From Acidianus infernus (lineage in GTDB: Archaea; Thermoproteota; Thermoprotei_A; Sulfolobales; Sulfolobaceae), in NCBI RefSeq assembly GCF_009729545.1, contig NZ_WFIY01000004.1, positions 718,001 through 782,000 on the forward strand: DNA of 64,000 nt. Direction: 5' to 3'. A program made the position numbers and the translations under genes. The notes beneath the pieces are model-generated. The model had not been told where the DNA came from. It saw nothing but the letters and a program-made list of their open reading frames with translations, and did no database searches. Below, piece after piece: positions 49,031-63,910 of this stretch. Each line of letters begins with the position of its first letter. Position 1 is the stretch's first letter.

Positions 49031-49768
49031 ATGAAGTTTTCTTATGATGATGTAAGAGACTTTAAGAATATATTAACTGCTTTAGCAAAGTTAGTCGATG
49101 AGGCTTCATTAAAGATAAAACCAGATGGAGTAGAATTAGTAGCAATAGATAGGGCTCATATTTCGTTAGTGAAACTCCAAATTCCTAAAGAGGCGTTTAA
49201 AGACTACGATGTTCAAGAGGAGTTCAATTTCGGTTTTAATACTCAATACCTTCTAAAGATTTTATCCACTTCTAAGAGAAAAGAATCCATAGAGCTAGAA
49301 GCTAATGATCCTTCACAAGTTATAATAAGAATTTCTGGAGGTTTTAATAGAGATTATATTATTAGAAATCTAGACGTTTCTCCTCCTGAAGTTCCAGAAC
49401 TTAATTTAGAATTTGATGTAAATGCGAGTATAAATTCTTCTGGATTCAAAAAGGCAGTAAGTCAAATTTCGGCAGTAAGTGATACCATATTATTTAAAGC
49501 AGATGAGAACGGTATTACTCTAAAGAGCAAATCTGAAACTGATGTAGAAGTAGAATTTACAAAAGAATCTGGAGGATTACAAGATATTGAATTATCAAAG
49601 CCTGCCGAGTCTACTTACTCTTGTGATTATTTAGACGATATATTAGCTTTAACAAAGCTTTCTGGCTTAATGAAAGTCTCATTCTCTGATCAAAAACCAT
49701 TACAGATACAGTTTAATATGGAATCTGGTGGTAATGTAGTATACTTACTTGCTCCACAAATGGGGTGA
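49031..49768 (+). CDS. pcn3: PCNA3, DNA sliding clamp subunit
   Basis: Third subunit of the heterotrimeric clamp. The 245 residues begin MKFSYDDVRDFKNILTALAK and contain VELVAIDRAHISLVKLQIP and FGFNTQYLLKIL, close to known PCNA3. The chain ends VVYLLAPQMG. The ATG at 49031 is chosen over an in-frame ATG at 49016. It overlaps the methionine synthase gene by 4 bp, and lies 6 kb from pcn1 in the same orientation. Confidence 0.93.
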   Translation: MKFSYDDVRDFKNILTALAKLVDEASLKIKPDGVELVAIDRAHISLVKLQIPKEAFKDYDVQEEFNFGFNTQYLLKILSTSKRKESIELEANDPSQVIIRISGGFNRDYIIRNLDVSPPEVPELNLEFDVNASINSSGFKKAVSQISAVSDTILFKADENGITLKSKSETDVEVEFTKESGGLQDIELSKPAESTYSCDYLDDILALTKLSGLMKVSFSDQKPLQIQFNMESGGNVVYLLAPQMG

Positions 49769-50724
49769 TAGAATTTAAGGCATGTATAATAGGAAGTTAT
49801 CCAAAATCTATCGCATTAGGTAAGACAATATCTAGATATAGGTCAGGAAAAATATCTCAAGATAAATTAGAAAACGCCATTCTAAAAGAAGAGGAAAAAT
49901 TCTTCAATATTGTAAAAGATGTTAATCCAGAATGCACTACTGATGGTTTATTTAGATGGGACGATATAGTAGATTTAACTTTCTCATACATTAATGGTCA
50001 AGAAAAAGGAGAGCTAATGAGATTTTTTGATAATAACTTTTATTATAGAAAAGCTGTAATAAAGTCTAAATTAACTCCTAAAGACGAATATAAAAACATT
50101 CTAGAAGTCGATAAAGAAATGATGAAGAAACTTGGCTTAAAATCTGGTTTAAGTGCAGTAATATTGGGACCTTTAACTTACGTTGAATTATCACAAGACG
50201 AATACTATCATAATGTAGAAGAATTATTATTTGCCTACTCCTCTGTAGTTAATGAAGTTATAAAAGGAATAGAAAGTAAAGTTGACATGATAGAAATACA
50301 CGAACCTTCACTCTTCTCTAAGGGTATTAAAAAAGAAATACTCGATAAGCTTTCTTCAGCATACGAGAACATGCTTAAAGGTACTAGAAAGCCTACATTA
50401 GTTCTTTCCTATTTTGAGGTTTTAAATAAAAGACTTCCATATTTGTTTTCCCTGCCAGTAGAAAATTATGGCGTAGATGTAATAGAGAATAAAAAGAAGT
50501 TGCCTAATATATATAAATATTTTAAGGATAAGAATGTCTTCCTAGGAGTTTTAAACACTAGAAATACTAAAATGGAAAGAATAAGTACTATAAGAAGAAT
50601 GGTAGAGAAGGCTAAGGAAAAAGGAGCTAAAGAAATTATGATTGGTAACGCAAGCCTAATGGACTTTATACCAGAGAAGATAGCTAAGAAAAAATTAATG
50701 CTTTTAAAGAAGGTGATACAATGA
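49765..50724 (+). CDS. MetE N-terminal-like domain protein
   Basis: The 319-residue protein resembles cobalamin-independent methionine synthase barrels (IGSYPKSIALGKTISRYRSG at the N-terminus, VILGPLTYVELSQ in the middle). It lacks the zinc-binding H..C..C set in the usual positions, so it is the partner, not the catalytic half. A GTG start at 49765 overlaps the pcn3 stop (GTGA). It is followed by the catalytic half with 4-bp overlap, so both chains likely form one enzyme. Confidence 0.78.
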   Translation: MIEFKACIIGSYPKSIALGKTISRYRSGKISQDKLENAILKEEEKFFNIVKDVNPECTTDGLFRWDDIVDLTFSYINGQEKGELMRFFDNNFYYRKAVIKSKLTPKDEYKNILEVDKEMMKKLGLKSGLSAVILGPLTYVELSQDEYYHNVEELLFAYSSVVNEVIKGIESKVDMIEIHEPSLFSKGIKKEILDKLSSAYENMLKGTRKPTLVLSYFEVLNKRLPYLFSLPVENYGVDVIENKKKLPNIYKYFKDKNVFLGVLNTRNTKMERISTIRRMVEKAKEKGAKEIMIGNASLMDFIPEKIAKKKLMLLKKVIQ

Positions 50725-51704
50725 TGGACGAGTTACCTATCCTACCCACAACTGTAATAGGTAGTTATCCTAGACCAAAGTGGTTAAGAGAAGCTATAAG
50801 ATTACATAAAGCTGGAAAGATTTCGGATGAAGAATTGACGGAAGCATTTAATGATGCTGCTCTAGCAGTTCTTCATGATCATTATTTGGCAGGAATTGAT
50901 GTTCCAACAGATGGGGAAGTAAAAAGGGATGAAATGGTTGAATATTTCGCGGAAAGATTAGGCGGTTTCAAGTTTTACGGTCCTGTAAGGGTTTGGGGTA
51001 CTGCGTATTATAGAAAGCCAGCAGTTGTAGGAAAAATAGAATATAAATCACCGCTTTTAGTGGACGAATTTAATTATACTAAGTCAGTATCATATACTCC
51101 AAATGTTAAGATAACTATCACTGGTCCTTATACTATTGCCTATTGGTCGTATAATGAATACTATAAGGATATGCAGGATTTAGTATTCGATCTAGCTAAA
51201 ATTATAAACAAAGAATTACATAATTTGGTAGACGCTGGTGCAAGAATAATACAAATAGACGAACCTGCAATACATTCTAATAAGAAAGACGTTAGTTGGG
51301 CAGTAGAAGCAGTAAACGAAGCTGTAAAGGGAATTAATGCTAAATTAGTTGTTCATATATGCTATGGAGATTATAGGATAGTTGCTCCGTACTTGAATGA
51401 GTTTAAGGTTGATCAAATAAATTTTGCTCTAAAAATATATAATTATAGATATCTAGAATTATTTAAAAAATATGGTTATGAAAAGGAGCTTGGATTAGGA
51501 GTAATAGACGTACATAGTAGACGAGTAGAATCTGCCGAAGAAGTTGCTAAAGATATTAAAAAATCGTTAAAATACTTCCCCGCAGAAAAGATATGGATCA
51601 ATCCAGATTGCGGGTTAAAACTACTTCCTAGGAGCATAGCTTTCCAGAAATTAGTAAATATGGTAAAAGGTACAAAGATGGTAAGGGAAGAACTTAAAAA
51701 GTAG
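50721..51704 (+). CDS. metE: Methionine synthase, catalytic MetE-type half
   Basis: The 327-residue protein corresponds to the C-terminal barrel of MetE. TTVIGSYPRPKWLREA, IIQIDEPAIHS, HICYGDY and NPDCGLKLLPR supply the substrate site and the zinc ligands (His, Cys, Cys). Archaeal short MetE proteins use a methylated corrinoid or a non-canonical folate as donor, so the methyl source is uncertain. Two ATGs (50721 and 50724) follow GGTGAT. Confidence 0.88.
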   Translation: MMDELPILPTTVIGSYPRPKWLREAIRLHKAGKISDEELTEAFNDAALAVLHDHYLAGIDVPTDGEVKRDEMVEYFAERLGGFKFYGPVRVWGTAYYRKPAVVGKIEYKSPLLVDEFNYTKSVSYTPNVKITITGPYTIAYWSYNEYYKDMQDLVFDLAKIINKELHNLVDAGARIIQIDEPAIHSNKKDVSWAVEAVNEAVKGINAKLVVHICYGDYRIVAPYLNEFKVDQINFALKIYNYRYLELFKKYGYEKELGLGVIDVHSRRVESAEEVAKDIKKSLKYFPAEKIWINPDCGLKLLPRSIAFQKLVNMVKGTKMVREELKK

Positions 51705-51737
51705 AATGTATGTAGTAAAATAAGCTAGTGATTAGCT

Positions 51738-52196
51738 ATGAATAAGAAGAGAGCCAGAGGAAAATCTCACTCTACTAGACCAGTAAGAGCTGGAGCTCCT
51801 AAATGGGTTAGGTTCACTAGAGAAGAAGTTGAAATGCTAGTAGAAGAATTAGCAAAGAGAGGATACGGACCTAGTATGATAGGAGTAATATTAAGGGACC
51901 AGTATGGCGTACCTTTAGTTAAGCAAATAACTGGTAAAAAGTTGACACAAATCCTTGAGGAAAAAGGCTTGGCCCCCAAAATTCCAGAAGACTTATTTAA
52001 CCTAATTAGAAAGGCTGTTAATGTAAGGAGACATCTGACAGAATATCCTAAAGATAAAGTATCTAAAAAAGGCCTTGAAGAAATTGAGTCTAAGATAAGA
52101 AGACTAGTAGATTACTATAAAGAAGTTGGAAAATTACCTGCTAATTGGAACTACGATCCTGCAACTGCTGAATTATTGATAACTAGTACATCATAA
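51738..52196 (+). CDS. rps15: 30S ribosomal protein S15 (uS15)
   Basis: The 152-residue archaeal S15 has the archaeal N-terminal extension MNKKRARGKSHSTRPVRAG and the conserved YGPSMIGVILRDQYGVPLVK. It is separated from metE by 33 bp with TAGTGATTAGCT just before the ATG. The stop overlaps the convergent RNase HI gene by 6 bp. Confidence 0.96.
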   Translation: MNKKRARGKSHSTRPVRAGAPKWVRFTREEVEMLVEELAKRGYGPSMIGVILRDQYGVPLVKQITGKKLTQILEEKGLAPKIPEDLFNLIRKAVNVRRHLTEYPKDKVSKKGLEEIESKIRRLVDYYKEVGKLPANWNYDPATAELLITSTS

Positions 52197-52640
52197 CCTG
52201 CATCCTATTTCTTTCAATTTATTTTCAAGAACTAATTTATACGCGATTCTTGTCAATCTATCCGCTTCAGTATTTTCTTCTCTTGGAATCCATTTAAATT
52301 CTATATGCTCGAAATTTTTTAAACTGTCTTGTATTTTATCGTATATTCTTTTAAGTCTTGGAGATTTTATTCTATATTCTCCAGATAACTGTCTAATAAC
52401 CAGTTGGCTATCTCCATAAAATATCGCTTTTGTAATTCCCAATTGTATTAATTTCCTTATAGCACAATATGCGCCCATATATTCGGCAACGTTGTTTGTC
52501 GAGTCTTTTGACCAAGGTTTTTCTGCTAAACCGTAACCTTGTAGAACTTGATTATCAATTTTTATTACATACGCATAAGTAGCTATTCCACCAGGATTTA
52601 TTGGCTCGCACAATCCGTCAAAATTAACTTTTACCATCAA
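52191..52640 (-). CDS. rnhA: Ribonuclease HI
   Basis: Degrades RNA in RNA-DNA hybrids. The 149-residue chain carries the type 1 active site: D in VNFDGLCEPINPGG, E in NNVAEYMGAY, D in FYGDSQLVIRQL and the late D in EENTEADRLTR. The basic protrusion helix is missing, as in Sulfolobus RNase HI, which can also cut double-stranded RNA. It overlaps CbiX by 17 bp. Confidence 0.93.
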   Translation of the reverse strand: MMVKVNFDGLCEPINPGGIATYAYVIKIDNQVLQGYGLAEKPWSKDSTNNVAEYMGAYCAIRKLIQLGITKAIFYGDSQLVIRQLSGEYRIKSPRLKRIYDKIQDSLKNFEHIEFKWIPREENTEADRLTRIAYKLVLENKLKEIGCRL

Positions 52641-53007
52641 TTTTTTCCTCTACCCTTTCCTTTAATATTTCTGCAACTCTTTTATCTACTCCTATAGGCT
52701 TAGCAATAACAACTTTCACTTTTTTCTCGTTTATTACGGTTTCTCCTTTCTCGTCTAGTCCTAATAATTTTGGGATATCTCTATAGAAATGCATACCAGC
52801 AGCAAATAATAGAGGCACAGCAATTATTTCTGTAGCACCTTTATTTACTAGGATTTCTAACGATTCTCTGAGTGTAGGTTTATTAAATTCAAGAAAACCA
52901 TATTCTACTAAGGGAAAATACTCTGATAGTAAATTTTTATAGCCATCAGCTATATTTTTCCATTCCTCAACTCTACTGCCATGCAAGACTAAAATTATAC
53001 CGATCAT
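52624..53007 (-). CDS. cbiX: Sirohydrochlorin cobaltochelatase (short CbiX)
   Basis: Inserts cobalt (or iron) into sirohydrochlorin. The 127-residue protein is the ancestral half-size chelatase: LVLHGSRVEEWKN with the catalytic His near the N-terminus, and VPLLFAAGMHFYRDIP with the second His. It works as a homodimer. It may feed both B12 (cbiA at 48 kb) and siroheme for AhbAB at 2 kb. Confidence 0.92.
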   Translation of the reverse strand: MIGIILVLHGSRVEEWKNIADGYKNLLSEYFPLVEYGFLEFNKPTLRESLEILVNKGATEIIAVPLLFAAGMHFYRDIPKLLGLDEKGETVINEKKVKVVIAKPIGVDKRVAEILKERVEEKIDGKS

Positions 53008-53076
53008 TTTAAGTTCTCTGGAGCTACGAGTTTATATACTTGTGTCAGAATACCAAAATGAAAAGGTGGCATTTAA

Positions 53077-53715
53077 TTGCCGGACTTTAAGATTGTAATT
53101 TCAGATCCCGAAACAAAGCAATTAAAAATAATGAAAGTAAAGGTAAAGGTAGACGAAAATGTAAAATCGATAGATGGAGAAAAAGATGGAAAAGCACTAC
53201 CTATAGCTAAATTAAATAGTAAATTAAAGCAAGCACTTAATCTGGATAAGTTATTAACACTGCAAATTGAAAAGCAAGAAGGAGATAAAAAAGTGAAAAT
53301 AAAAGTACATTTCTTAGTGCAAATTGATGACAGTTTACCAGACAATGAGGTGCATATAAGTAAGAATATTGCAGAAAAATTCGGTGCTGAAGACTTTGAG
53401 GCCTTAGCATATAGGACTAAGGCTTTTCAAATTTCTATCGATCAATCAAAATTAAACTTATTTGGAACTAAAATAGGAGATAAAATAAATTTAGTAATTA
53501 GTGATACACCATTTACGTTAAAAATTACTGGAGGATCAGATAATACTGGCTTTGCAATGAGACCAGATATTTCTGGTCCTGCAAAGAGAAGAGTATTAGT
53601 TTCTGGCCCTCCGGGCTATATTCCACGCGAAGATGGTGAAAGAAAAAGAAAAATGCTAAGAGGGGATACAATAAGTAATGAAATTGTTCAGATAAATACT
53701 GTAATAGTAAGGTGA
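53077..53715 (+). CDS. rps6e: 30S ribosomal protein S6e
   Basis: The 212-residue protein starts with TTG at 53077 (MPDFKIVISDPETKQ), with AAGGTGG 9 nt upstream. The centre has FGTKIGDKINL, the C-terminal half ITGGSDNTGFAMRPDISGPAKRR and SGPPGYIPREDGERKRK, which are diagnostic. The N-terminal insertion of about 50 charged residues seen here varies among archaea. It is followed by aIF2-gamma after 4 bp. Confidence 0.92.
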   Translation: MPDFKIVISDPETKQLKIMKVKVKVDENVKSIDGEKDGKALPIAKLNSKLKQALNLDKLLTLQIEKQEGDKKVKIKVHFLVQIDDSLPDNEVHISKNIAEKFGAEDFEALAYRTKAFQISIDQSKLNLFGTKIGDKINLVISDTPFTLKITGGSDNTGFAMRPDISGPAKRRVLVSGPPGYIPREDGERKRKMLRGDTISNEIVQINTVIVR

Positions 53716-53719
53716 TTTT

Positions 53720-54967
53720 TTGCCCTGGCCAAAAGTCCAACCTGAAGTTAATATAGGTGTAGTCGGTCATGTAGATCACGGTAAGACTACGTTAGTCCAA
53801 GCTCTAACTGGAATATGGACGTCTAAACATTCTGAGGAATTAAAAAGAGGAATGACTATAAAACTAGGATATGCTGAGGCAAGTTTTGGGATTTGTAAAA
53901 ACTGTAAGAAGCCAGACGCTTATGTTAACGAGGAATCATGTAGGCAATGCGGAAGTGATGAAGAGCCGGAATTTTTAAGGAGAGTTTCATTTCTCGATGC
54001 TCCAGGACATGAGATTTTAATGGCTACTATGCTATCTGGAACTGCTATCCTAGATGGTGCAATTCTGGTAGTTGCAGCTAATGAACCATTTCCTCAACCT
54101 CAAACTAGGGAACATTTTGTAGCTTTAGGTATAGTAGGAATAAAAAATCTAGTTATAGTACAAAATAAAATCGATGTAGTAACTAAAGATCAAGCAATAG
54201 CACAATACAAGCAAATTACTGAGTTCATAAAAGGAACCTGGGCAGAAGGATCGCCTATAATTCCTGTTAGTGCACTTCACAAAATAAATATTGATGCGCT
54301 AATAGAAGCTATAGAAGAAAGAATTCCTACACCAAAGAGAGATTTAACTAAAACACCTATAATGTTAGTAGTGAGAAGTTTTGACGTAAATAAGCCAGGA
54401 ACTACATTTGATAAATTAGTTGGAGGCGTAGTAGGAGGAAGTATAATTCAAGGTAAATTCTCTATAGGTCAGGAAATAAAGATTTTGCCTGGAATTAGAG
54501 TTGAAGATAAAGGTAAAGTAACTTACGAACCGATTTACAGTAAGATCGCATCGCTTAGATTTGGAGATCTAGAAGTGAACGAGGCCAAACCTGGAGGTCT
54601 AGTAGCAGTAGGAACTTATTTAGATCCTTCAGTAACTAAAGCTGATAGCCTAATGGGTAATATGGTAACGGACGCAAAGGCGGATATTCCAGTTTTATGG
54701 AATATTAGAGTTGAATATAATTTACTTGAAAGAGTGGTAGGTAGTAAGGATCTTGTTAAAGTTGAACCTATAAGAAATAAAGAAGTATTAATGATAACAG
54801 TTGGGTCTGCTACGACTCTAGGTACAGTAACTCATGCTAAGTCTAATGAAATAGAACTTGAACTTAAGAAACCAATTCCTGTTTGGGAGAATAATTTAAG
54901 ATTAGTTATAAGTAGGCAAGTAGGAGGAAGATGGAGATTAGTAGGATGGGGGCAAATAAAAATTTAG
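53720..54967 (+). CDS. eif2g: Translation initiation factor aIF2 gamma subunit
   Basis: The GTPase core of aIF2, which brings initiator Met-tRNA to the 30S subunit. GHVDHGKTTLV (from residue 16), the zinc knuckle CKNCKKP...CRQCG, DAPGHEIL and VQNKID are visible, followed by two beta-barrel domains ending VGWGQIKI. The start is TTG at 53720, preceded by GGTGA. About 415 residues, as usual. Its 3' end overlaps the PIN-domain gene. Confidence 0.97.
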   Translation: MPWPKVQPEVNIGVVGHVDHGKTTLVQALTGIWTSKHSEELKRGMTIKLGYAEASFGICKNCKKPDAYVNEESCRQCGSDEEPEFLRRVSFLDAPGHEILMATMLSGTAILDGAILVVAANEPFPQPQTREHFVALGIVGIKNLVIVQNKIDVVTKDQAIAQYKQITEFIKGTWAEGSPIIPVSALHKINIDALIEAIEERIPTPKRDLTKTPIMLVVRSFDVNKPGTTFDKLVGGVVGGSIIQGKFSIGQEIKILPGIRVEDKGKVTYEPIYSKIASLRFGDLEVNEAKPGGLVAVGTYLDPSVTKADSLMGNMVTDAKADIPVLWNIRVEYNLLERVVGSKDLVKVEPIRNKEVLMITVGSATTLGTVTHAKSNEIELELKKPIPVWENNLRLVISRQVGGRWRLVGWGQIKI

Positions 54968-55368
54968 GTATCCTAGTTGATACCAATATTTTACTTTACG
55001 TATATGATGGAGTAGATCCTTTTAATTTGATAATAGAATATCTTGATTATAAACCAGAATTCTATATTCATAAAGCAGTTTTTCATGAATTGGAAATTTT
55101 GAGGTCTAGACACTCTAGATCTCCTTCATATATGTCAAGAATAAATATTGCATTAATTTATCTGGAGAAGTATAAGAATTATTGGAAACTTATAGGTAAT
55201 GAGATTGATAAACCTACTGACGATATTCTTATTGAATGCGCTAAAAGGAATAAATTACTTATTTTTACAAATGATAAGGAATTGAAACAAAAGGCATTAA
55301 AAAACAATGTAGGAATAATTTTTTTAACAAGTAAAGGTAAAATTATAAAATCGCTCTTTCCTATCTAA
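54946..55368 (+). CDS. PIN-domain protein, Fcf1/Utp24-like
   Basis: The 140-residue PIN domain has ILVDTNILLYVYDG for the first acidic site, FHELEIL for the second, DDILIECAKRN and FTNDKELKQKA for the last two. Its position between aIF2-gamma and rpoE is the conserved archaeal place of the Fcf1-type rRNA-processing nuclease. It is not a VapC toxin by context: no antitoxin gene is adjacent. Start may be 54931 or 54946; both overlap aIF2-gamma. Confidence 0.82.
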   Translation: MGANKNLGILVDTNILLYVYDGVDPFNLIIEYLDYKPEFYIHKAVFHELEILRSRHSRSPSYMSRINIALIYLEKYKNYWKLIGNEIDKPTDDILIECAKRNKLLIFTNDKELKQKALKNNVGIIFLTSKGKIIKSLFPI

Positions 55369-55380
55369 CTGTTGATTATT

Positions 55381-55908
55381 ATGTTTAAAATTATTAAAGC
55401 TAAAGGAGTTGTAAGAATACCGCCAGAATATTTTGGCGAAGAATTAGACAAGATTGCCCTTGAAATCTTGAAATCGGAATATCAAGATAAAATCTTTAAA
55501 GATTTAGGTTTAGTTCTTGGAGTATTGTCAGCTAAAGCTAGTGAAGAAGGCCAAATAATTTTTGGAGATGGAGCAACATATCATGAAGTTGAATTCGAAT
55601 TATTGACATATGTTCCGGCTTTACAGGAAGTAGTTGAAGGAACAGTGGCAGAAGTAGATAATTATGGAATATATGTAAATCTAGGTCCAATGGATGGATT
55701 AGTACATATATCTCAAATAGCTGACGATACTTTTAAGTTCGATTCAACAAGGGGAGTTTTAATTGGCGAGAAAAGTAAGAAGGTTCTGCAAAAAGGAGAT
55801 TTAGTTAGGGCAAGAATAGTAACTGTTTCTGCTGTATCATCTTCAGGTAAATTGCCTAGGATAGGTTTAACTATGAAACAACCTACATTAGGAAAGTTGA
55901 ATAAGTGA
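55381..55908 (+). CDS. rpoE: RNA polymerase subunit E' (Rpo7)
   Basis: The 175-residue stalk subunit, counterpart of eukaryotic Rpb7. It starts MFKIIKAKGVVRIPPEYFGE at 55381 and has an S1 RNA-binding domain (VEGTVAEVDNYGIYVNLGPM). An in-frame earlier start at 55372 would add three residues. It is followed after 6 bp by Spt4. Confidence 0.96.
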   Translation: MFKIIKAKGVVRIPPEYFGEELDKIALEILKSEYQDKIFKDLGLVLGVLSAKASEEGQIIFGDGATYHEVEFELLTYVPALQEVVEGTVAEVDNYGIYVNLGPMDGLVHISQIADDTFKFDSTRGVLIGEKSKKVLQKGDLVRARIVTVSAVSSSGKLPRIGLTMKQPTLGKLNK

Positions 55909-55914
55909 TGAAAA

Positions 55915-56115
55915 ATGCCTAAATCATCAATTTTTAAAGCGTGCAGAAATTGTAAGGCATTAGTTTTGCCAGATCAAGAAGTATGTCCAATATGCGGAAG
56001 TACGAGTTTTACTGAGGATTGGGAAGGGATGGTTATAATATTGAATGAGAATTCTGAATTAATGAACTTAATAGGTGCAAAGAAACCTTGGAGATACGCG
56101 ATAAATATAAAGTAG
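55915..56115 (+). CDS. spt4: Transcription elongation factor Spt4 (RpoE'')
   Basis: The 66-residue zinc protein (KACRNCKALV and VCPICGS hold the four cysteines) pairs with Spt5 at the elongating polymerase. It ends NLIGAKKPWRYAINIK. The 3' end overlaps the dephospho-CoA kinase gene by 28 bp. Confidence 0.95.
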   Translation: MPKSSIFKACRNCKALVLPDQEVCPICGSTSFTEDWEGMVIILNENSELMNLIGAKKPWRYAINIK

Positions 56116-56612
56116 ATTTATGTTTTTCTTTGCCAAAGGAAGTTAGAAAAGAACTTTCAAGACCGTATGGCATTCTTTTTAAATCTACTGAAAAACTCCT
56201 AAAATATGCAGATAATTTCGAAAGAATAATTACTGTAGGAGACGTTGTTACTCAAGAGTTACTAAAGAATAATAGAAGTGTATTTCTATCTATAGTAGAC
56301 GGTAAGACTAAAAGGAATATAAAATTGAATATGAAATTTTCGAATTATGTTACAGTAAAAAATGAGCCGGGTATAATAAGACTTTCAGCAATGTCTTATA
56401 TTAAGTCTGCATTAAATTCTTCATTAAGTTCTGTAATTTATGTTGACGGAGAAGAAGATTTACTTGTAATTCCCGCTACTATATATGGAAGAGAAGGGGA
56501 TTTAGTTATTTACGGTCAACCTAATGCAGGAGCAGTTGCACTAGAGGTTTGTGAAGCAACAAAGTGGAGAGTTAATGACATATTTTCTAAGTTTAATGTA
56601 AAAAAATGTTAA
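56088..56612 (+). CDS. GTP-dependent dephospho-CoA kinase (DUF359)
   Basis: Archaeal last enzyme of CoA synthesis that uses GTP in place of ATP. The 174-residue protein has LPKEVRKELSRPYGILF, ITVGDVVTQELL, DGKTKR and VYGQPN-like GQPNAGAVAL, all matching the DUF359 family. The start is TTG at 56088 inside spt4; the first residues (MEIRDKYKVDL) suit the family. This is the end of the S6e to DPCK operon. Confidence 0.87.
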   Translation: MEIRDKYKVDLCFSLPKEVRKELSRPYGILFKSTEKLLKYADNFERIITVGDVVTQELLKNNRSVFLSIVDGKTKRNIKLNMKFSNYVTVKNEPGIIRLSAMSYIKSALNSSLSSVIYVDGEEDLLVIPATIYGREGDLVIYGQPNAGAVALEVCEATKWRVNDIFSKFNVKKC

Positions 56613-56665
56613 TCAGTCCTGCGCGGGTTCTTCACCTATCAGTCCTTTCGAGCTTCTTCATGCGC
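56611..56665 (-). ncRNA. C/D box guide sRNA overlapping the apgM stop codon
   Basis: On the minus strand the order is C box ATGAAGA (56661-56655), 12-nt guide AGCTCGAAAGGA, D' box CTGA, 3-nt spacer TAG, C' box GTGAAGA, 12-nt guide ACCCGCGCAGGA and D box CTGA (56616-56613). Both guide lengths and the D'/C' spacing are those of archaeal sRNAs; each C-type box has one change from RTGATGA. The apgM TGA stop lies in the C box. The targets would be TCCTTTCGAGCT and TCCTGCGCGGGT, with 2'-O-methylation at the fifth base from the D or D' box. Confidence 0.75.
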
Positions 56666-57901
56666 CATATTTTGTTGCTCTATTGGAATAATTAAGTAAT
56701 AAGTTCATTACATCTAGTCCTATTATCTTAAGACTTCCTTTTCTAGCTTCTCTTTCGTTAAAGTCACTTACGTAATCTGGAATTATATTGTCTGGAACGT
56801 AAAGTAGAACTGGAACTGGATCTCCGGAGTGCTCTTTAAGTTCTATCGGTGTGGCGTGATCCCCAGTGAACATTATTACTATTTCTCTTCCTACATTATT
56901 TAATATCTTTCCTATTATATAATCTATTTTCTCGATTGCCTTAACTTTTTCTTCAGCTTTTCCATCATGAGATGCGGCATCTGTAGCTTTTATATGCAAG
57001 AAAATGAAGTCGTATTTATCATCTTTAAGGAGCTCTATAACCTTATCTGCCTTAGCGTCGTAATTTGTATCTATACCTCCAGTTGCGCCCTTTGGAGTAA
57101 ATACGTCCATTCCTATCGCTTTACACACGCCTTTTATAAGGGCAGTAGCCGATACTGCTACCCCTTTTAGTCCAGTATAATTATATAACTTAGGTAATTC
57201 AACAAACTTTGACGCCCCCCTTAATAATATTATATTAGCAGGAGGTTCCCCTCTTTCAATTCTATTCTTGTTATATACAGAAGTTGATAACACGTCATAA
57301 ATTCTTTTTGTTAAATTATTCACAATTTCTGCAGTCCTTCTCGCACTTATCGAGTTATCTAACGGTATAGATTCTTTAATCTTGTGTCCTACTTCGTGTG
57401 GATCTGTATCAGAGATCTTATCGCTAAGATCCTTTCCTGAGAGTACTACAGCAACTCTATGTTCTGTGGCTTTATAAAAGGTAACTTTAACTCCATCTAT
57501 TTCTCCTATTTTCTGATTTAACTCATTTACCAGTTGTTCACTTTCATCAATCTTTCTACCTGCTCTCCTATCTATTACGTTCATGTTTTCATCTACTGTT
57601 GCAAAATTTCCTCTAAATGCTATATCTCCTTCAGTAAGATAAGCTCCAGTGCCTAAAGCTTCAAGTGCACCTCTGCCTCTATAATATCTATGAGGATCCA
57701 CGCCAAAGATTGCCATATGTGAGGTATCACTGCCTGCTACTATTCCAGGGCCTATGGGATCCATCAAACCAACTAGTGAAGATTTAAGTAATTCCTTTAT
57801 GTTAGGCTTATCTGCAACTTCTAAAGGTGTTTTATTGCTTAGCGATTTAACTTGCCTATCTCCTAATCCATCGGCAATAATTAAAAGTATTTTATATTTT
57901 T

Positions 57902-57905
<4 letters not shown>
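56658..57905 (-). CDS. apgM: 2,3-bisphosphoglycerate-independent phosphoglycerate mutase (archaeal ApgM)
   Basis: Interconverts 3- and 2-phosphoglycerate in glycolysis and gluconeogenesis. The 415-residue chain is of the archaeal alkaline-phosphatase-like type: LIIADGLGDR at the N-terminus, GSDTSHMAIFGVDP with the nucleophilic Ser, DAASHDGKAEEKV and MFTGDHATP for the metals. The start overlaps cdc48 by 4 bp. The stop codon is part of a C/D box sRNA. Confidence 0.95.
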
Positions 57906-60154
<2,249 letters not shown>

Positions 60155-60174
60155 CAATATGCTATAGCTAAACC

Positions 60175-60183
60175 TTTTAAATA
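60175..60183. promoter_or_regulatory. Single AT box midway between cdc48 and reverse gyrase
   Basis: TTTTAAATA is nearly symmetric and is centred at 60179. The cdc48 ATG (60154, minus) is 25 bp away and the reverse gyrase ATG (60207, plus) 28 bp, each matching leaderless TATA spacing. On the plus side CC just upstream resembles a BRE. No second TATA candidate fits either gene in the 52-bp gap. Confidence 0.55.
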
Positions 60184-60206
60184 AGTCTTATTCAGAATCA
60201 CTAGTA

Positions 60207-63906
<3,700 letters not shown>

Positions 63907-63910
63907 AGTT

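Noticed and set aside
54946..55368. PIN protein as a VapC toxin
   Set aside because: No VapB-type antitoxin is adjacent, and the aIF2-gamma/rpoE neighbourhood is the conserved place of the Fcf1-like protein.
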